Source: an uncultured Acidobacteriia bacterium (lineage in GTDB: Bacteria; Acidobacteriota; Terriglobia; Bryobacterales; Bryobacteraceae). Taken from it: a stretch of DNA of 64,000 nt. Location of the stretch: the NCBI GenBank assembly GCA_903909435.1, contig CAIVVT010000056.1:62001-126000 (forward strand). The letters are read 5' to 3'. Positions within the stretch are counted from its first letter, which is position 1. Each line of letters begins with the position of its first letter. Below the pieces are notes generated by a model. It was not told the origin of the DNA and ran no database searches. It was given only the letters and a program-made list of their open reading frames with translations. This document shows positions 1 to 8,884 of the stretch, piece by piece. Both the position numbers and the translations under genes were made by a program.

Positions 1-511
1 GGACGCTTACGGTCAGGTCCATAGTGAAGCGATCGGTGGTATAGCCGCTGATGGGGAACCAGCGTGCAGGGTAGAGCAGCCACGAGGCGTCCTTTGCGAT
101 CACTCCGAACTGAATACCCGAGATGGGCGACTCCTCCTGGCCGGTCATGCGCCCTCCGTAGGTGAGGGTGACCGTGACTGGCTTGCTCTTGGCCAGGGGT
201 TCGGGGAAGAAGACCTTGACGGTGAAGTCCTGCGCGGAGCGGTTCACTTCGAGACTGCGGCCCTGCTCATCCACCGCCGTGCTCACGCTGAGGGCATTGT
301 TCAGCTCAAAAGTCGCCGAGTTCGAGCCGGCGTCCTGCGGAATGAAGGTGATGGCGGCGGTCGCCTGCAACGCCTGCCGCTCCACGTCAATCGTCGCATC
401 AAGCTTGTAATGATCCACGTCGATCGACGATCTGCGCTGCTCCTGAGCAACGAGCGCTGCGGGCGCGGCCAGACAGGATAAGGCGACCCAGATCCCCAAG
501 GAACGCATCAT
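1..511 (-). CDS. M1-family (gluzincin) aminopeptidase-like secreted protein, N-terminal part only
   Basis: An open frame reads from ATG at 511 leftwards to the window edge, so only about 170 residues are seen and the catalytic HExxH region lies outside. The protein begins with a hydrophobic signal-like stretch (MMRSLGIWVALSCLAAPAA). A beta-rich segment follows, with motifs such as IDVDHYKLDATIDVE and ATAAITF, typical of the N-terminal domain of M1 aminopeptidase-like proteins. An AG-rich Shine-Dalgarno (GGAGAAAGG) lies about 8 bases upstream. A second in-frame ATG at 508 directly follows the first. The family call rests on the N-terminal domain only; a non-catalytic M1-like protein is possible. 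Confidence 0.65.
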   Translation of the reverse strand, partial: MMRSLGIWVALSCLAAPAALVAQEQRRSSIDVDHYKLDATIDVERQALQATAAITFIPQDAGSNSATFELNNALSVSTAVDEQGRSLEVNRSAQDFTVKVFFPEPLAKSKPVTVTLTYGGRMTGQEESPISGIQFGVIAKDASWLLYPARWFPISGYTTDRFTMDLTVSV

Positions 512-644
512 TTTTCGAGCCTTTCTCCGTCAGTTCTCGCTGGCACCCTCGGGATGCTCCCGATAGGAGTGCGCGGGACGCAATCGTGCTGTCCCGAATC
601 GAGCGTTAGGCAAAACCCTCTAACTAATATCCCCTAACCCGGGA

Positions 645-1799
645 TTAGCGGCCATTCTCACCTTCAAGTGACGCGGCAATCCGCCGGGCGGATACCTCCA
701 ACGGGTCGCCCTGGCTCGCCAGGAGTTGCGCCACTTCTTGCAATCCAGCCTTCATTTCGACCCTGGCGCTCTCCGATTCGAGTAAAGCCAGCGCTTCCGA
801 GGCGATTCTCTCGCCAGTCATTTCATCCTGGATCAACTCGGGTATGACGCGCCGGCCAGCCACCAGGTTAACCATGGTGTAGAACGGCACGTTCACCAGC
901 GGCCGCCCGATGTGCCAGGTGAGCGGTGTCACACGGTAAAACGAAACCAGCGGCGCGCCTAGCAGGGCCGCTTCCATGGCGACCGTGCCGCTGGCGGCCA
1001 ATGTCACGTCGGCATGTGCCATGGCGTCGCGCGTTGCACCCTCCACGACTTTAACGATTCCCCCGCGGATCAACGGCTGGTAGAAATCCTCCCCAAAGCG
1101 CTCTCTGGCGCCGGCGGGAATCGCCACGATGAACGTGGCGGGCCGCCGGGACTGAATCCGGTCGACGGCGTCCCGCAGAGGCGCCAGATGCCGCGCCGTC
1201 TCGCCACGCCGGCTGCCCGGGCAGAGCGTCACCAAAGGCTTGTCCCATGGAATGCCATGCTTCTGAAAAAAAGACTCCCGATCCAGCGTAGGATGCACCG
1301 TCCCGGCAAGGGGGTGGCCGATGTAATGGGCATTTACTCCGCGGTCCAGGAAGAACTTCTCCTCAAAAGGGAAGATGCAGTGGAGTTCCCTTACGTTTCG
1401 CTGGAGAATGCGGGCACGGCCCGCGCGCCAGGCCCAAGCCTGCGGCGCGACCAGGTAAAACACCGGAATGCCGAGCTTGCGGAGCTTCACGGCTAGCCGC
1501 AGGTGGAAGTCCGGGCTGTCGGTCAGGATAGCGGCCGCCGGGCGAACCACCTCGGCGGCGCGGACGAGCTTACGGAATTCGCCGAAGATCCGCGGGATAT
1601 GGTGCAGCACCTCAACCAGGCCGACCACGGACAGGCTGGCCGAATCCACCACGGTCCGCACGCCGGCCTCCCGCATTGCGGCGCCCGTGCATCCGAAGAA
1701 CCCGGCCTCCGGCATCAACCGCTGGAGGTGCGTGACGACGCCCGCAGCATAATGGTCCCCGGAGGCTTCACCCGCGGAAACGAGGATTTGCGTGGACAC
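645..1799 (-). CDS. lpxB: Lipid-A-disaccharide synthase
   Basis: LpxB (GT19 family) condenses UDP-2,3-diacylglucosamine with lipid X to form lipid A disaccharide at the cytoplasmic face of the inner membrane. The 384-residue length is normal. It starts with the family signature ILVSAGEASGDHYAAG. It continues with DSPDFHLRLA, the VAPQAWAWR motif, the YIGHPLAG segment and LCPGSRRGE, all typical of LpxB. It stands alone here, transcribed divergently from the gene at 1885. The usual lpxA/lpxD/fabZ neighbours are absent. Its presence shows that the host makes lipid A. Confidence 0.96.
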   Translation of the reverse strand: MSTQILVSAGEASGDHYAAGVVTHLQRLMPEAGFFGCTGAAMREAGVRTVVDSASLSVVGLVEVLHHIPRIFGEFRKLVRAAEVVRPAAAILTDSPDFHLRLAVKLRKLGIPVFYLVAPQAWAWRAGRARILQRNVRELHCIFPFEEKFFLDRGVNAHYIGHPLAGTVHPTLDRESFFQKHGIPWDKPLVTLCPGSRRGETARHLAPLRDAVDRIQSRRPATFIVAIPAGARERFGEDFYQPLIRGGIVKVVEGATRDAMAHADVTLAASGTVAMEAALLGAPLVSFYRVTPLTWHIGRPLVNVPFYTMVNLVAGRRVIPELIQDEMTGERIASEALALLESESARVEMKAGLQEVAQLLASQGDPLEVSARRIAASLEGENGR

Positions 1800-1884
1800 A
1801 CAACCAGTCTATCTTTGCTATTGTGAGTGTTTTGCGACAGTTAGGTGCAACCGCTCTGATATTCTAGAGTTGCGGTTGTGCGTC

Positions 1885-2694
1885 ATGGCGGTTTCTGAAA
1901 CGCTTCAGCGATTGAGACTCGGGCAGTTCGCGGGAATGCACCGCGGCCAGATGATTCCTCTAGGGACTCGGGCGTGCTACTTTTGTGCCTCGTTGACTCT
2001 GAGCGAAGAGGATCTGCACGAGTATCTCACCGAGCCGGTTTCAGCCCTTCCGCCCGCCGTATCGTCCCGACTTCCCAAGCTCGAAATCTTCCTGGTGCCC
2101 TATCTGGAGCGCGGCGCGGAGATCCCCGGCCGGGCCAAGGCCAGCGCTCAAGAGCCCGTCGTCGCCGAGAACAAGCCGACGGAAGAGCGTTCGCTGGCCT
2201 CCGGGTTCGTGGTCACGGAGAACGAAGCGACTCTCGCTTTCGCGGTGAAAGACGCCGAAGTGGCTGACTACCACTACCGGTTCTACCGGACGATTGCGGA
2301 GCTGGTCGCGGGCAAGAATGGCGAAAACGTCCCGGCGGATTACTCGAAACTGATCTCCGAGGAACTCGAACACAACGCCCATGGCGAGGTGGACGAGGAG
2401 TCCTGGCGGCTCAAGATGGAGTTGACCCCGAAGGATCGCGAGGCGAGTCGGCCCGGCAAACGGCTGAAGGCTTACCTGCGGCGCAGTTTCATCGACACCT
2501 TGACACTGTATCTGCACGGCGTGTGCTGCGATATCGACGTCGAGACGGGGCCGCGGCAACTGGCCAGCCACCTGCTGCGCAAGCGACTCAGGCTGCTGCG
2601 GGTGGTCTTCCCGCCGCCCGAAGGCTACGCCGTCCTGCCGGAAGATCTCCAGACCGTAACGCGCCCGGCACAGGGCTCTAAACTCATCAATTAA
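1885..2694 (+). CDS. Conserved-looking protein of unknown function
   Basis: About 269 residues from ATG 1885. An upstream in-frame ATG at 1792 would overlap the divergent lpxB start, so 1885 is preferred, although no good Shine-Dalgarno precedes it. The protein is charged, with no signal peptide or membrane span. It has an N-terminal CYFC pair, an acidic, proline/alanine-rich middle (around residues 75-110), and a basic C-terminal half ending in RKRLRLLRVVFPPPEGY. I do not recognise the family. Length and codon use look like a real gene. Confidence 0.6.
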   Translation: MAVSETLQRLRLGQFAGMHRGQMIPLGTRACYFCASLTLSEEDLHEYLTEPVSALPPAVSSRLPKLEIFLVPYLERGAEIPGRAKASAQEPVVAENKPTEERSLASGFVVTENEATLAFAVKDAEVADYHYRFYRTIAELVAGKNGENVPADYSKLISEELEHNAHGEVDEESWRLKMELTPKDREASRPGKRLKAYLRRSFIDTLTLYLHGVCCDIDVETGPRQLASHLLRKRLRLLRVVFPPPEGYAVLPEDLQTVTRPAQGSKLIN

Positions 2695-2779
2695 TTGCCG
2701 ATGTGGACTCGGCCCTGGGCTCGCGCCACCAGGCTGGTTCAAGTGAACCCGCCCCCAATGCGATAGAATCCTCGACAAG

Positions 2780-3577
2780 ATGAATCGTCGCCACTTCGTT
2801 GCGGGCGCCACCAGCGCGTCCCTGCTCGCCCCACTCTCAACCCAGGCAGAATCGACCCTGCAAAACACATCGAAACCCATGATCCTCGAACTTCGCAAGA
2901 TCCAACTCCGCAATACCACGGACAACCAGCGTGGGCGCGCCACTGATTTTATTGGCAAGGTCTACGCCCCCGCACTGACCCATGCCGGGGCGGTGAACGT
3001 GGGCCTGTTCAGCCCGATCGTCGCGGCGGACTCGCCGTTTATCCTGACGCTGGCCGCCTACGCGTCACTGGACAGCTTCGACCAGGTGCAAACCAAGCTC
3101 TGGGGTGACGAGGCCTTTTTGAAAGAGGCGGAGCGGGCGACCAGCGGACCGCTGCTGTTTCAGCGCATGGAGGTCTCCCTGCTGAAGGGGTTCGCCGGCT
3201 TCCCGGGCATCGAGATTCAGGCGGGAGACGCGTCGAAACCGTCGCGCATTTTCGAACTGCGCAGCTACGAATCAAGCACTCCGCTTTCGCTCAAGAAGAA
3301 AATCAAGATGTTTGAGGACGGCGAGATCGACATCTTCCGCAAGTACGGACTGGCGCCGGTCTTCTTCGGCGAGCAAATCGCAGGCGGGAAGATGCCGAAT
3401 CTGACTTACATGGTTGGGTTCGAAAACGCGACTACTCGGGACGCCAACTGGCGCGCATTCGGCGGAAGTCCGGAGTGGAAGAAGCTGTCTTCCACTCCCG
3501 GCTTGAGCGATGGCGAGACTGTCTCGAACATCAGCAATATGCTGCTGGCGCCTCTCGCGGGGTCGCAAGTCCGGTAG
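2780..3577 (+). CDS. NIPSNAP family protein with Tat-like leader
   Basis: 265 residues. The N-terminus MNRRHFVAGATSASLLAPLSTQA resembles a Tat signal (RR followed by a hydrophobic stretch). Two ferredoxin-like halves follow. The second begins with IFELRSYESSTPLSLKKK and contains a segment like MFEDGEIDIFRKYGLAPVFFGE, characteristic of NIPSNAP domains (dimeric alpha-beta barrel fold, biochemical role mostly unknown). Such secreted NIPSNAP proteins are frequent in acidobacteria. A -10-like TAGAAT at 2764-2769 lies only 10 bases before the ATG, so the mRNA may have almost no leader. Confidence 0.85.
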   Translation: MNRRHFVAGATSASLLAPLSTQAESTLQNTSKPMILELRKIQLRNTTDNQRGRATDFIGKVYAPALTHAGAVNVGLFSPIVAADSPFILTLAAYASLDSFDQVQTKLWGDEAFLKEAERATSGPLLFQRMEVSLLKGFAGFPGIEIQAGDASKPSRIFELRSYESSTPLSLKKKIKMFEDGEIDIFRKYGLAPVFFGEQIAGGKMPNLTYMVGFENATTRDANWRAFGGSPEWKKLSSTPGLSDGETVSNISNMLLAPLAGSQVR

Positions 3578-3612
3578 TCCGAACGAGGCGGGGCGCAGAG
3601 CCGTGAACGATG

Positions 3613-3640
3613 AGAGCGGCCGCGGCTTCGGCCGCGCTCT
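3613..3640. terminator. GC-rich hairpin between convergent genes, possible bidirectional terminator
   Basis: AGAGCG-GCCG pairs with CGGC-CG-CGCTCT across the loop cggctt, a ten-pair stem with a two-base bulge. It sits between the convergent NIPSNAP and isomerase genes. There is no long T-run on either side, so it is at best a weak intrinsic terminator. Confidence 0.4.
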
Positions 3641-3676
3641 GTCGTTTGCAGCTCTGCGCGTTTGCGCCGGGGCGCG

Positions 3677-4540
3677 CTAGAAGTCGAACGTCTTCAGATA
3701 GCTCGCGCTGATCTTCAGGCTGGCCAGCGGGTCGCCCGGAGTGGAATCCTGCTCGACGAAGAAGTGCTTGACGCCCGATTCCGTCGCGGTATGCAGGACG
3801 TGCTTCAGGTCCATCGTTCCTGCGCCGACTTCCTTGAACGCCGTGCGGGGCACGTTCTCGTCGAACCGCTTGGCGACGCCGTCAGCCTTGTCCTTGATGT
3901 GCATCAGCACGATGCGCTTGGAGTATTTCTTCAGGAGCTCCGACGGGTCGTTGCCGGTAACGGCCACCCAAAAGATGTCCATCTCCCATCCGAGATGCTT
4001 CGGGTCGGTATTGGCCATCAAGACGTCCATCAGCGTCCCCGCGCCGTCGCCCGCGGACGCGAATTCGAAGGCGTGGTTGTGGTAGCAGAGCTTCAGCCCC
4101 GCGCCCATGCACTGCGCACCCGCTTTATCGAGATTCTCCGCGAGTTTCTTCATCACATCGACGCCCCCGCGTTCCTTGGGATCGATGTAAGGGCACACCA
4201 CGTATTCGAACCCGCGCTTCTTCATGTCGTCCAGCACGGGGCCGAGTTTGTCGCGGTGCTTGGTGAAGAGGTCGGTTTCGAGGTGGATGCTCACTGGCCG
4301 CAGCTTCGTTTTGTGCGCGGCCTGCATGATCGTCTCGAGGTTGTCGTAAGTGGCCTCGATCTCTTTGTAGCCGGCCGCTTCAATCTCGTTCAAGACCCTT
4401 TGGGGATCCTTGTTGATGATGCTGCGAACGGTGTAGAGCTGGACGCCGAAGGTCGTCAGCTCACGAGCGAAAGCGGGCACCTGGAGCGAGGCGGCGGCAG
4501 CCGCGGAGAGGGTGAAGGAGCGTCGTGTCATGGGGGTCAT
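3677..4540 (-). CDS. Sugar-phosphate isomerase/epimerase-like TIM-barrel protein with Tat-like leader
   Basis: 287 residues of the xylose isomerase-like TIM barrel family. The N-terminus MTPMTRRSFTLSAAAAASL looks like a Tat leader. The barrel begins at FGVQLYTVRSIINKDP and includes IHLETDLF, the metal-site type motif LCYHNHAFEF, and WEMDIFWV and VEQDSTPGDPLASLK near the end. The exact substrate cannot be read. The ATG overlaps the stop of the upstream gene (ATGA), which supports this start and suggests translational coupling. Confidence 0.85.
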   Translation of the reverse strand: MTPMTRRSFTLSAAAAASLQVPAFARELTTFGVQLYTVRSIINKDPQRVLNEIEAAGYKEIEATYDNLETIMQAAHKTKLRPVSIHLETDLFTKHRDKLGPVLDDMKKRGFEYVVCPYIDPKERGGVDVMKKLAENLDKAGAQCMGAGLKLCYHNHAFEFASAGDGAGTLMDVLMANTDPKHLGWEMDIFWVAVTGNDPSELLKKYSKRIVLMHIKDKADGVAKRFDENVPRTAFKEVGAGTMDLKHVLHTATESGVKHFFVEQDSTPGDPLASLKISASYLKTFDF

Positions 4541-4854
4541 GGCTGAATTGAGTATATGCGTCCGGCGGGGTGGAGAACACGCAGCATCTCCGGAGTCGCC
4601 GGTCCGTCAACGGTGTCGAAGACCACTGTGAAAAAGCTGTCGCGCCAGGGAATCTCCGTCCTGGATCCGGGTGCGAACAGGGCGTTCTCGCAATCGGCGA
4701 GTTCCCTGCGCGCATTTCTCATCAAGCCGCTGTCGCCGATCCCTACCAGCACGCCCTGCGGCAATGCCTGACTCCACTCCCGCAGCCGGAGTGAACTCAA
4801 CTGCCCGTCATGCAGCACGAGTACCCGGTCGTCCGGCTGCAACTCTTCCGTCAT
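4537..4854 (-). CDS. Short methyltransferase-like protein
   Basis: 105 residues. The segment FFTVVFDTVDGPATPEMLRVLHPAGRIY resembles the C-terminal part of class I SAM-dependent methyltransferases (acidic strand end, then LRVLxPGGR). The glycine-rich SAM motif is represented only by VLVGIGDSGLM. It is far shorter than a complete methyltransferase, so it may be a reduced homologue. Its TGA overlaps the ATG of the isomerase-like gene, so the two form a unit. Confidence 0.5.
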   Translation of the reverse strand: MTEELQPDDRVLVLHDGQLSSLRLREWSQALPQGVLVGIGDSGLMRNARRELADCENALFAPGSRTEIPWRDSFFTVVFDTVDGPATPEMLRVLHPAGRIYSIQP

Positions 4855-4980
4855 GCCTCCATTATGAGGCGCTCACTACTTTGATTTCGGGTTCAGCAGC
4901 CTCGCCTGGGCGGGCAGGCCCCACCGGTTGGGCTACAATCGACAAGGCAACCCAATAGTTTATTCCAGAGGAGATTTCAG

Positions 4981-5424
4981 ATGGCTTCGGAAAAGACCCA
5001 GAACTTCGCCAACCACGCCCGGTTCGTTCCCGCTTACCATTTCATCCTGACGGCATTGATCGTGCTAGGCCTGATCGGGTCGTGCGTCAACCTCTACGTC
5101 TCCTGTGGGGACCATCAGCGGATTTACAGCGCTTCGCTCATCGTGGTGCTCGAAATAGTGGCCGTCCTGCTGTTTGTCTTTTGCCGCACCTTCCCGCTGA
5201 AAGCCCAGGACCGGGCGATCCGGGCCGAGGAGAATCTGCGGCATTTCGTGCTGGCGGGCAAACTGCTCGACCCGCGCTTGAGCACGCTCCAGGTTGTCGC
5301 GCTGCGCTTCGCTTCCGACGCGGAATTCGTGCAACTCGCTGCGCAGGCCGCGGAACAGAACATGGAGCCAAAGGCGATCAAGCAGGCCATCAAGAACTGG
5401 CGCCCGGATTACTACCGGGTCTGA
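4981..5424 (+). CDS. DUF6526-type membrane protein
   Basis: 147 residues with a strong Shine-Dalgarno (AGAGGAG) 7-8 bases before the ATG. The N-terminal motif QNFANHARFVPAYHF precedes two membrane spans (about residues 20-40 and 50-67) and a cytoplasmic C-terminal helix region ending in KNWRPDYYRV. This layout fits the DUF6526 family of unknown function. A -10-like TACAAT lies at 4934-4939. Both neighbours are on the opposite strand, so it is monocistronic. Confidence 0.75.
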   Translation: MASEKTQNFANHARFVPAYHFILTALIVLGLIGSCVNLYVSCGDHQRIYSASLIVVLEIVAVLLFVFCRTFPLKAQDRAIRAEENLRHFVLAGKLLDPRLSTLQVVALRFASDAEFVQLAAQAAEQNMEPKAIKQAIKNWRPDYYRV

Positions 5425-5552
5425 CGCTCATTTCCCCGCATCAAGCTTTGGTGTTGGCGGCGCTTGAACTCACCCTCCACGGGGAATTGGAACGGTCAGC
5501 GGACTTGACTGCTCTCTGTCCTTCGCCGTGCTGGCGGGAAGACCGTTGCGCT

Positions 5553-8210
5553 TCACTTCGAGGCGGGCACCAGTGGAGCGGATACGGGCAGAGTGAAGAT
5601 CGCGGAGACCCGCGAACCGGCACCGATCGTGAGCGGCAGGCTGTTCGAAGCGTCCTGCAATTGCGTATTCGGGTCCAGCTTGAATTGGACGGCGTACTGG
5701 TTCGTTGCGTTCGGCTGTGCTTGGACCGAGTAGAGCGTTTGCGCAATGCCGCCCACCGAAACCGCCAGCGCCGACAGGTCCACCGGAGTTATGTCTCCGG
5801 CCAGATTGTTTACCAGCAGCGTCACCACGTCCCCCGGGAGCGCGGGAGCCGTCGGGCTGTAAGCGATTCCTTTGGCTGAGTCGCTGGCCTGCAGGACGAC
5901 CGGGTTGTCCACGCCCACGTCCAGTAACACGGGCGGAAGCGCCGCGCCCAGGTAGGTGAGCTTCAAACTCATCGGGCCGGAAGTCAGATTAGCCGGCAAA
6001 TTGATGATCAGTTGGCCGCTCAGGAACGCCAACACGTCGGCATATCGGTCGCCAGCGGGCGTAGCCACGACTGCCGTGAAGCTTCCCGGGCTGGCGCTGG
6101 TCGGGACGTTCTCAATCGGGATGATGAAGGGGAACGGAACGGCCAGACCCGCAGGCAGCGAAGCGGGCATCGCGGCCGCTGTTTTGGCCCAGGGCTGCGT
6201 GGTGGCTGCCGTGATGCCGAGGCTCAACGGGCTCTCAATCAACTGCAGGCCGGCCGAAAGCGTCAGCGTCGTCAAGCCCAATGTCGCGGTTGGCGCCACG
6301 GAGATTGCAATCTTCGCGTGCTGGGGGGAGAGCAGCCAGATGCGGCGCACAACGATGTCGCTCGTGCCGCACCCAAGCCGCAGTCCGGAGACGGCGAAAT
6401 TCACGTTTGTGCCCGTCAGGTCGAGGGTGGCCTCGGATCCCGCCGAAACCGTAGCCGGTGCCACTTGAACGGCGGACACGCCCGTGTCGGGGTAACTGTA
6501 CGCCGGCGGCGCCGCTGCGGGGGCAAAGCTCGAAGAGTCCAGTCCGGACGGGCTGAGTGCGATCACCGCCGCGCTTGCCAGCGGCTGGGCGGGCGGTGGC
6601 ACCACCGTCAAAACGCCGTTCAGCGACCAGTGAATCACCGCTGAAACACCGTCGAATAGCACCCGCGTGCCGGCCGCCAAGCCTGTCCCCGAGACGGTCA
6701 CGGTTCCATCCGAGTTCTGTTGCAGCGTCGAAATCACGGGCGGCGCGGAGTTGGTCAACAGCAGCGCGGATGGCAGGATTTCCGTTTCGCCGTTGCGGCT
6801 GAAAATCAGGTGCCGCGGGCCGGGCACGGCCTGTGCGCCAAGCGACAGATTGAATTGGAGATACCCCTGCGAGTAGGGATACGCGCTCACGGCTCCCGCG
6901 CCGAGCATTTCGGGCGCGCCCAGAACCGACACGTTCAGCCCCGGGGCCGGGTCCTTGCCATTGGTCGCAAGCAGTCCATTGCCCGCGGCCACCGCGTACG
7001 GCACCTGGCTATTGTTACTGCCCAGGAGAAACGTCGCGGGCTTGTCCGTGTCGTAGGCCTGAACCGCATCGTTCCAGAAGTAGCTGTAGGTTTGAACGTC
7101 GTAGATGCCGGCACTGGCGCGCGCCGTGACGCTGAAGTTGACACCCGGGGTGACTTTTCCCGCCGCGACATTGATCGGGTCGCCCGGCGACGCTGTCCCT
7201 GTCTGAAAGATCGTGTTGAAAGCCGGACTCAGCGGGATTGCGCCCTGGCTGTCGGTGGGCAGCACCAGGTTCACCGGTTGGAGCAATTCAGAGGGCAGCG
7301 AAGGCGGCACGGGATGCACGTACACCTGGTAGGCGCCCGCGCTCAGTCCGTCCAACTCGTAGGTTCCATCCGGGTTGGTGAGCGTGCTCACCGCTTCGCC
7401 ATTCGTCGTCAGCGCCACCACGGATGCCAGGCTCACGCCCTGGCCGCCCAAGCTGACCTGGCCGGTGATCGATCCGAAACCGGCAGTCCAACCGGCAGCC
7501 GGGTAGAGCATCGAGATGGCCGCGATGTCGTCCGCGCCGAGCGGGTGCGTTTTGGTCATGGCTCGCGTGATCTCGGTGGACATCACGCTCGACGTCCAGG
7601 TGTGCTGCAGCCCGGCCGTGTGGCCCAATTCGTGGACCAGCGTCAGGAACAGGCGGTCGCTCCAGGACGGGCCCGAACCGCTGCTCGACTCTTTTGGGGC
7701 CCGCAAGTCGGTGCCGATCACCAGCGCTGCTTGTACGATCGGGACGATCGTCTGCCCGCTCGCGAGCGTAACTGCGGCGCCGCGCGTGATCGGTCCGCCC
7801 ATGGCGATAATGCCTGGCGGCAATTCGTCGTCGAAGCTCACCAGTACCGCGGGCGTGTTCATGCTGAGATTGGGAGTCGCTATGCCCCCGAATTCGAAGC
7901 GGAACTTAGACGTCCCAACCGAGTTCCAGACCTCGGCCGCCGCCCGAATCTGGCTGACCAGGGCCGGGAACGAGTCGCCTTTGCTGAGTTGCAAGGTCGA
8001 GGGCGGCGGCTGGATGAAATACTGCACCACGCCGCCCGGCTGAGTCTCCAGCTGGAATCTTTCGAAGATCGGCGTGTAGGGAGCGCCGTGGCCGGCGTAG
8101 TGCACGAAATGGTAGTTGGCTGACACGATGCCTGCCGTCAGGACGGTCAGGACGCCGGTCAACAGCCATCTTCCACTCTTGCGCGCTCTCAATTTAGTCC
8201 TCTCCCTCAC
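5553..8210 (-). CDS. Secreted matrixin-type (M10) zinc metalloprotease with IPT/TIG-like and C-terminal repeat domains
   Basis: Up to 885 residues. Residues 13-31 look like a signal sequence. A metzincin site HELGHTAGLQH lies at about 193-203, with a Met-turn-like SSVM at about 207-210, so the protease domain is probably active. A carboxypeptidase-regulatory-like beta domain follows (about 245-300), then several beta-sandwich segments of IPT/TIG type. The end carries a domain with PALPGDVVTLLVNNL, similar to the C-terminal domains common in Solibacter-type secreted proteins. The GTG start at 8210 overlaps the upstream stop (GTGA). A TTG at 8192 with GGGAGAGGA just before it is an alternative start. 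Confidence 0.85.
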   Translation of the reverse strand: MRERTKLRARKSGRWLLTGVLTVLTAGIVSANYHFVHYAGHGAPYTPIFERFQLETQPGGVVQYFIQPPPSTLQLSKGDSFPALVSQIRAAAEVWNSVGTSKFRFEFGGIATPNLSMNTPAVLVSFDDELPPGIIAMGGPITRGAAVTLASGQTIVPIVQAALVIGTDLRAPKESSSGSGPSWSDRLFLTLVHELGHTAGLQHTWTSSVMSTEITRAMTKTHPLGADDIAAISMLYPAAGWTAGFGSITGQVSLGGQGVSLASVVALTTNGEAVSTLTNPDGTYELDGLSAGAYQVYVHPVPPSLPSELLQPVNLVLPTDSQGAIPLSPAFNTIFQTGTASPGDPINVAAGKVTPGVNFSVTARASAGIYDVQTYSYFWNDAVQAYDTDKPATFLLGSNNSQVPYAVAAGNGLLATNGKDPAPGLNVSVLGAPEMLGAGAVSAYPYSQGYLQFNLSLGAQAVPGPRHLIFSRNGETEILPSALLLTNSAPPVISTLQQNSDGTVTVSGTGLAAGTRVLFDGVSAVIHWSLNGVLTVVPPPAQPLASAAVIALSPSGLDSSSFAPAAAPPAYSYPDTGVSAVQVAPATVSAGSEATLDLTGTNVNFAVSGLRLGCGTSDIVVRRIWLLSPQHAKIAISVAPTATLGLTTLTLSAGLQLIESPLSLGITAATTQPWAKTAAAMPASLPAGLAVPFPFIIPIENVPTSASPGSFTAVVATPAGDRYADVLAFLSGQLIINLPANLTSGPMSLKLTYLGAALPPVLLDVGVDNPVVLQASDSAKGIAYSPTAPALPGDVVTLLVNNLAGDITPVDLSALAVSVGGIAQTLYSVQAQPNATNQYAVQFKLDPNTQLQDASNSLPLTIGAGSRVSAIFTLPVSAPLVPASK

Positions 8211-8737
8211 GGCCGCGCACTCTGCGCGATTTTGGTCTGCAGGTCGCTGAGCAGGAGTGTGGCGCCGCTGCCAGCTCCCGCGCTGCCTGCCGCGTCGATG
8301 GTCTTGGCGTCGGCTGGCCCACGGGTCAGCACCACGGCGCCGGAGGCGTTGGTGTGGACCTCAAACAGGCCCTGGCTCAGTCCCACGATGTAGTTGGAAC
8401 CGCTGGGCGCCGTCCAGATGAACAAAACGTATTCGTTTCCAGCTTGCAGTCCCGGCGATCCGGCCACGGCCTGCTGCAGCCCCTGGTAGTTGCCGCCGGG
8501 CACCGCGACCTGCAAGGTCGCTCCCGGGTTGCCTTTCAGGGCAGCGCTTACCTCCAGCCGGTAGCTCGTGTAAATGATTCCGCTGCGTTGGAAATTCGAC
8601 ACTGGCGTTGGCCGCGCCCGTACGATCAGGGAGCTTTTCGCCACCATGTCGTCGACGCTGAGGATTTGGAGCGTCGTAGCCTGAAGCGACCCAACCGCCG
8701 CCAGTGCCAGCACCCCAAGCAAGGTAACCGTGCGCAT
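8207..8737 (-). CDS. Small secreted protein of unknown function
   Basis: About 176 residues from ATG 8737, chosen because a clear signal peptide follows directly (MRTVTLLGVLALAAVGSLQA). The mature part contains VDDMVAKSSLIVRARP and a beta-rich middle (YTSYRLEVSAALKGN), resembling small exported beta-barrel-like proteins found beside metzincins in acidobacteria. No catalytic motif is seen. Its stop overlaps the start of the metalloprotease, so they are co-transcribed, and a role in export, folding or inhibition of the protease is possible. That role is inference from position only. Confidence 0.7.
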   Translation of the reverse strand: MRTVTLLGVLALAAVGSLQATTLQILSVDDMVAKSSLIVRARPTPVSNFQRSGIIYTSYRLEVSAALKGNPGATLQVAVPGGNYQGLQQAVAGSPGLQAGNEYVLFIWTAPSGSNYIVGLSQGLFEVHTNASGAVVLTRGPADAKTIDAAGSAGAGSGATLLLSDLQTKIAQSARP

Positions 8738-8884
8738 TATTCCGTAAGCAATGGATGCACCGGGATGGCCACTTGAGGCAGCCAAGTTCAGCATTTGTCT
8801 TCAATAGCTTACGGAGCCCACCCGGGGGCAGTTCGCGTCAGTCTGACACACCGCCTGGACAAGCTGGACCCAGCGGGGAGCCGC

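Noticed and set aside
2041-2958. Long minus-strand open frame over the unknown gene at 1885
   Set aside because: It is antisense to a gene with better codon use, runs into the start of the NIPSNAP gene, has no ribosome site and shows no family-like motifs.
6720-8123. 467-codon plus-strand frame inside the metalloprotease gene
   Set aside because: Arg/Gly/His-rich composition typical of antisense to a GC-rich gene; the minus strand encodes a clear HExxHxxGxxH protein.
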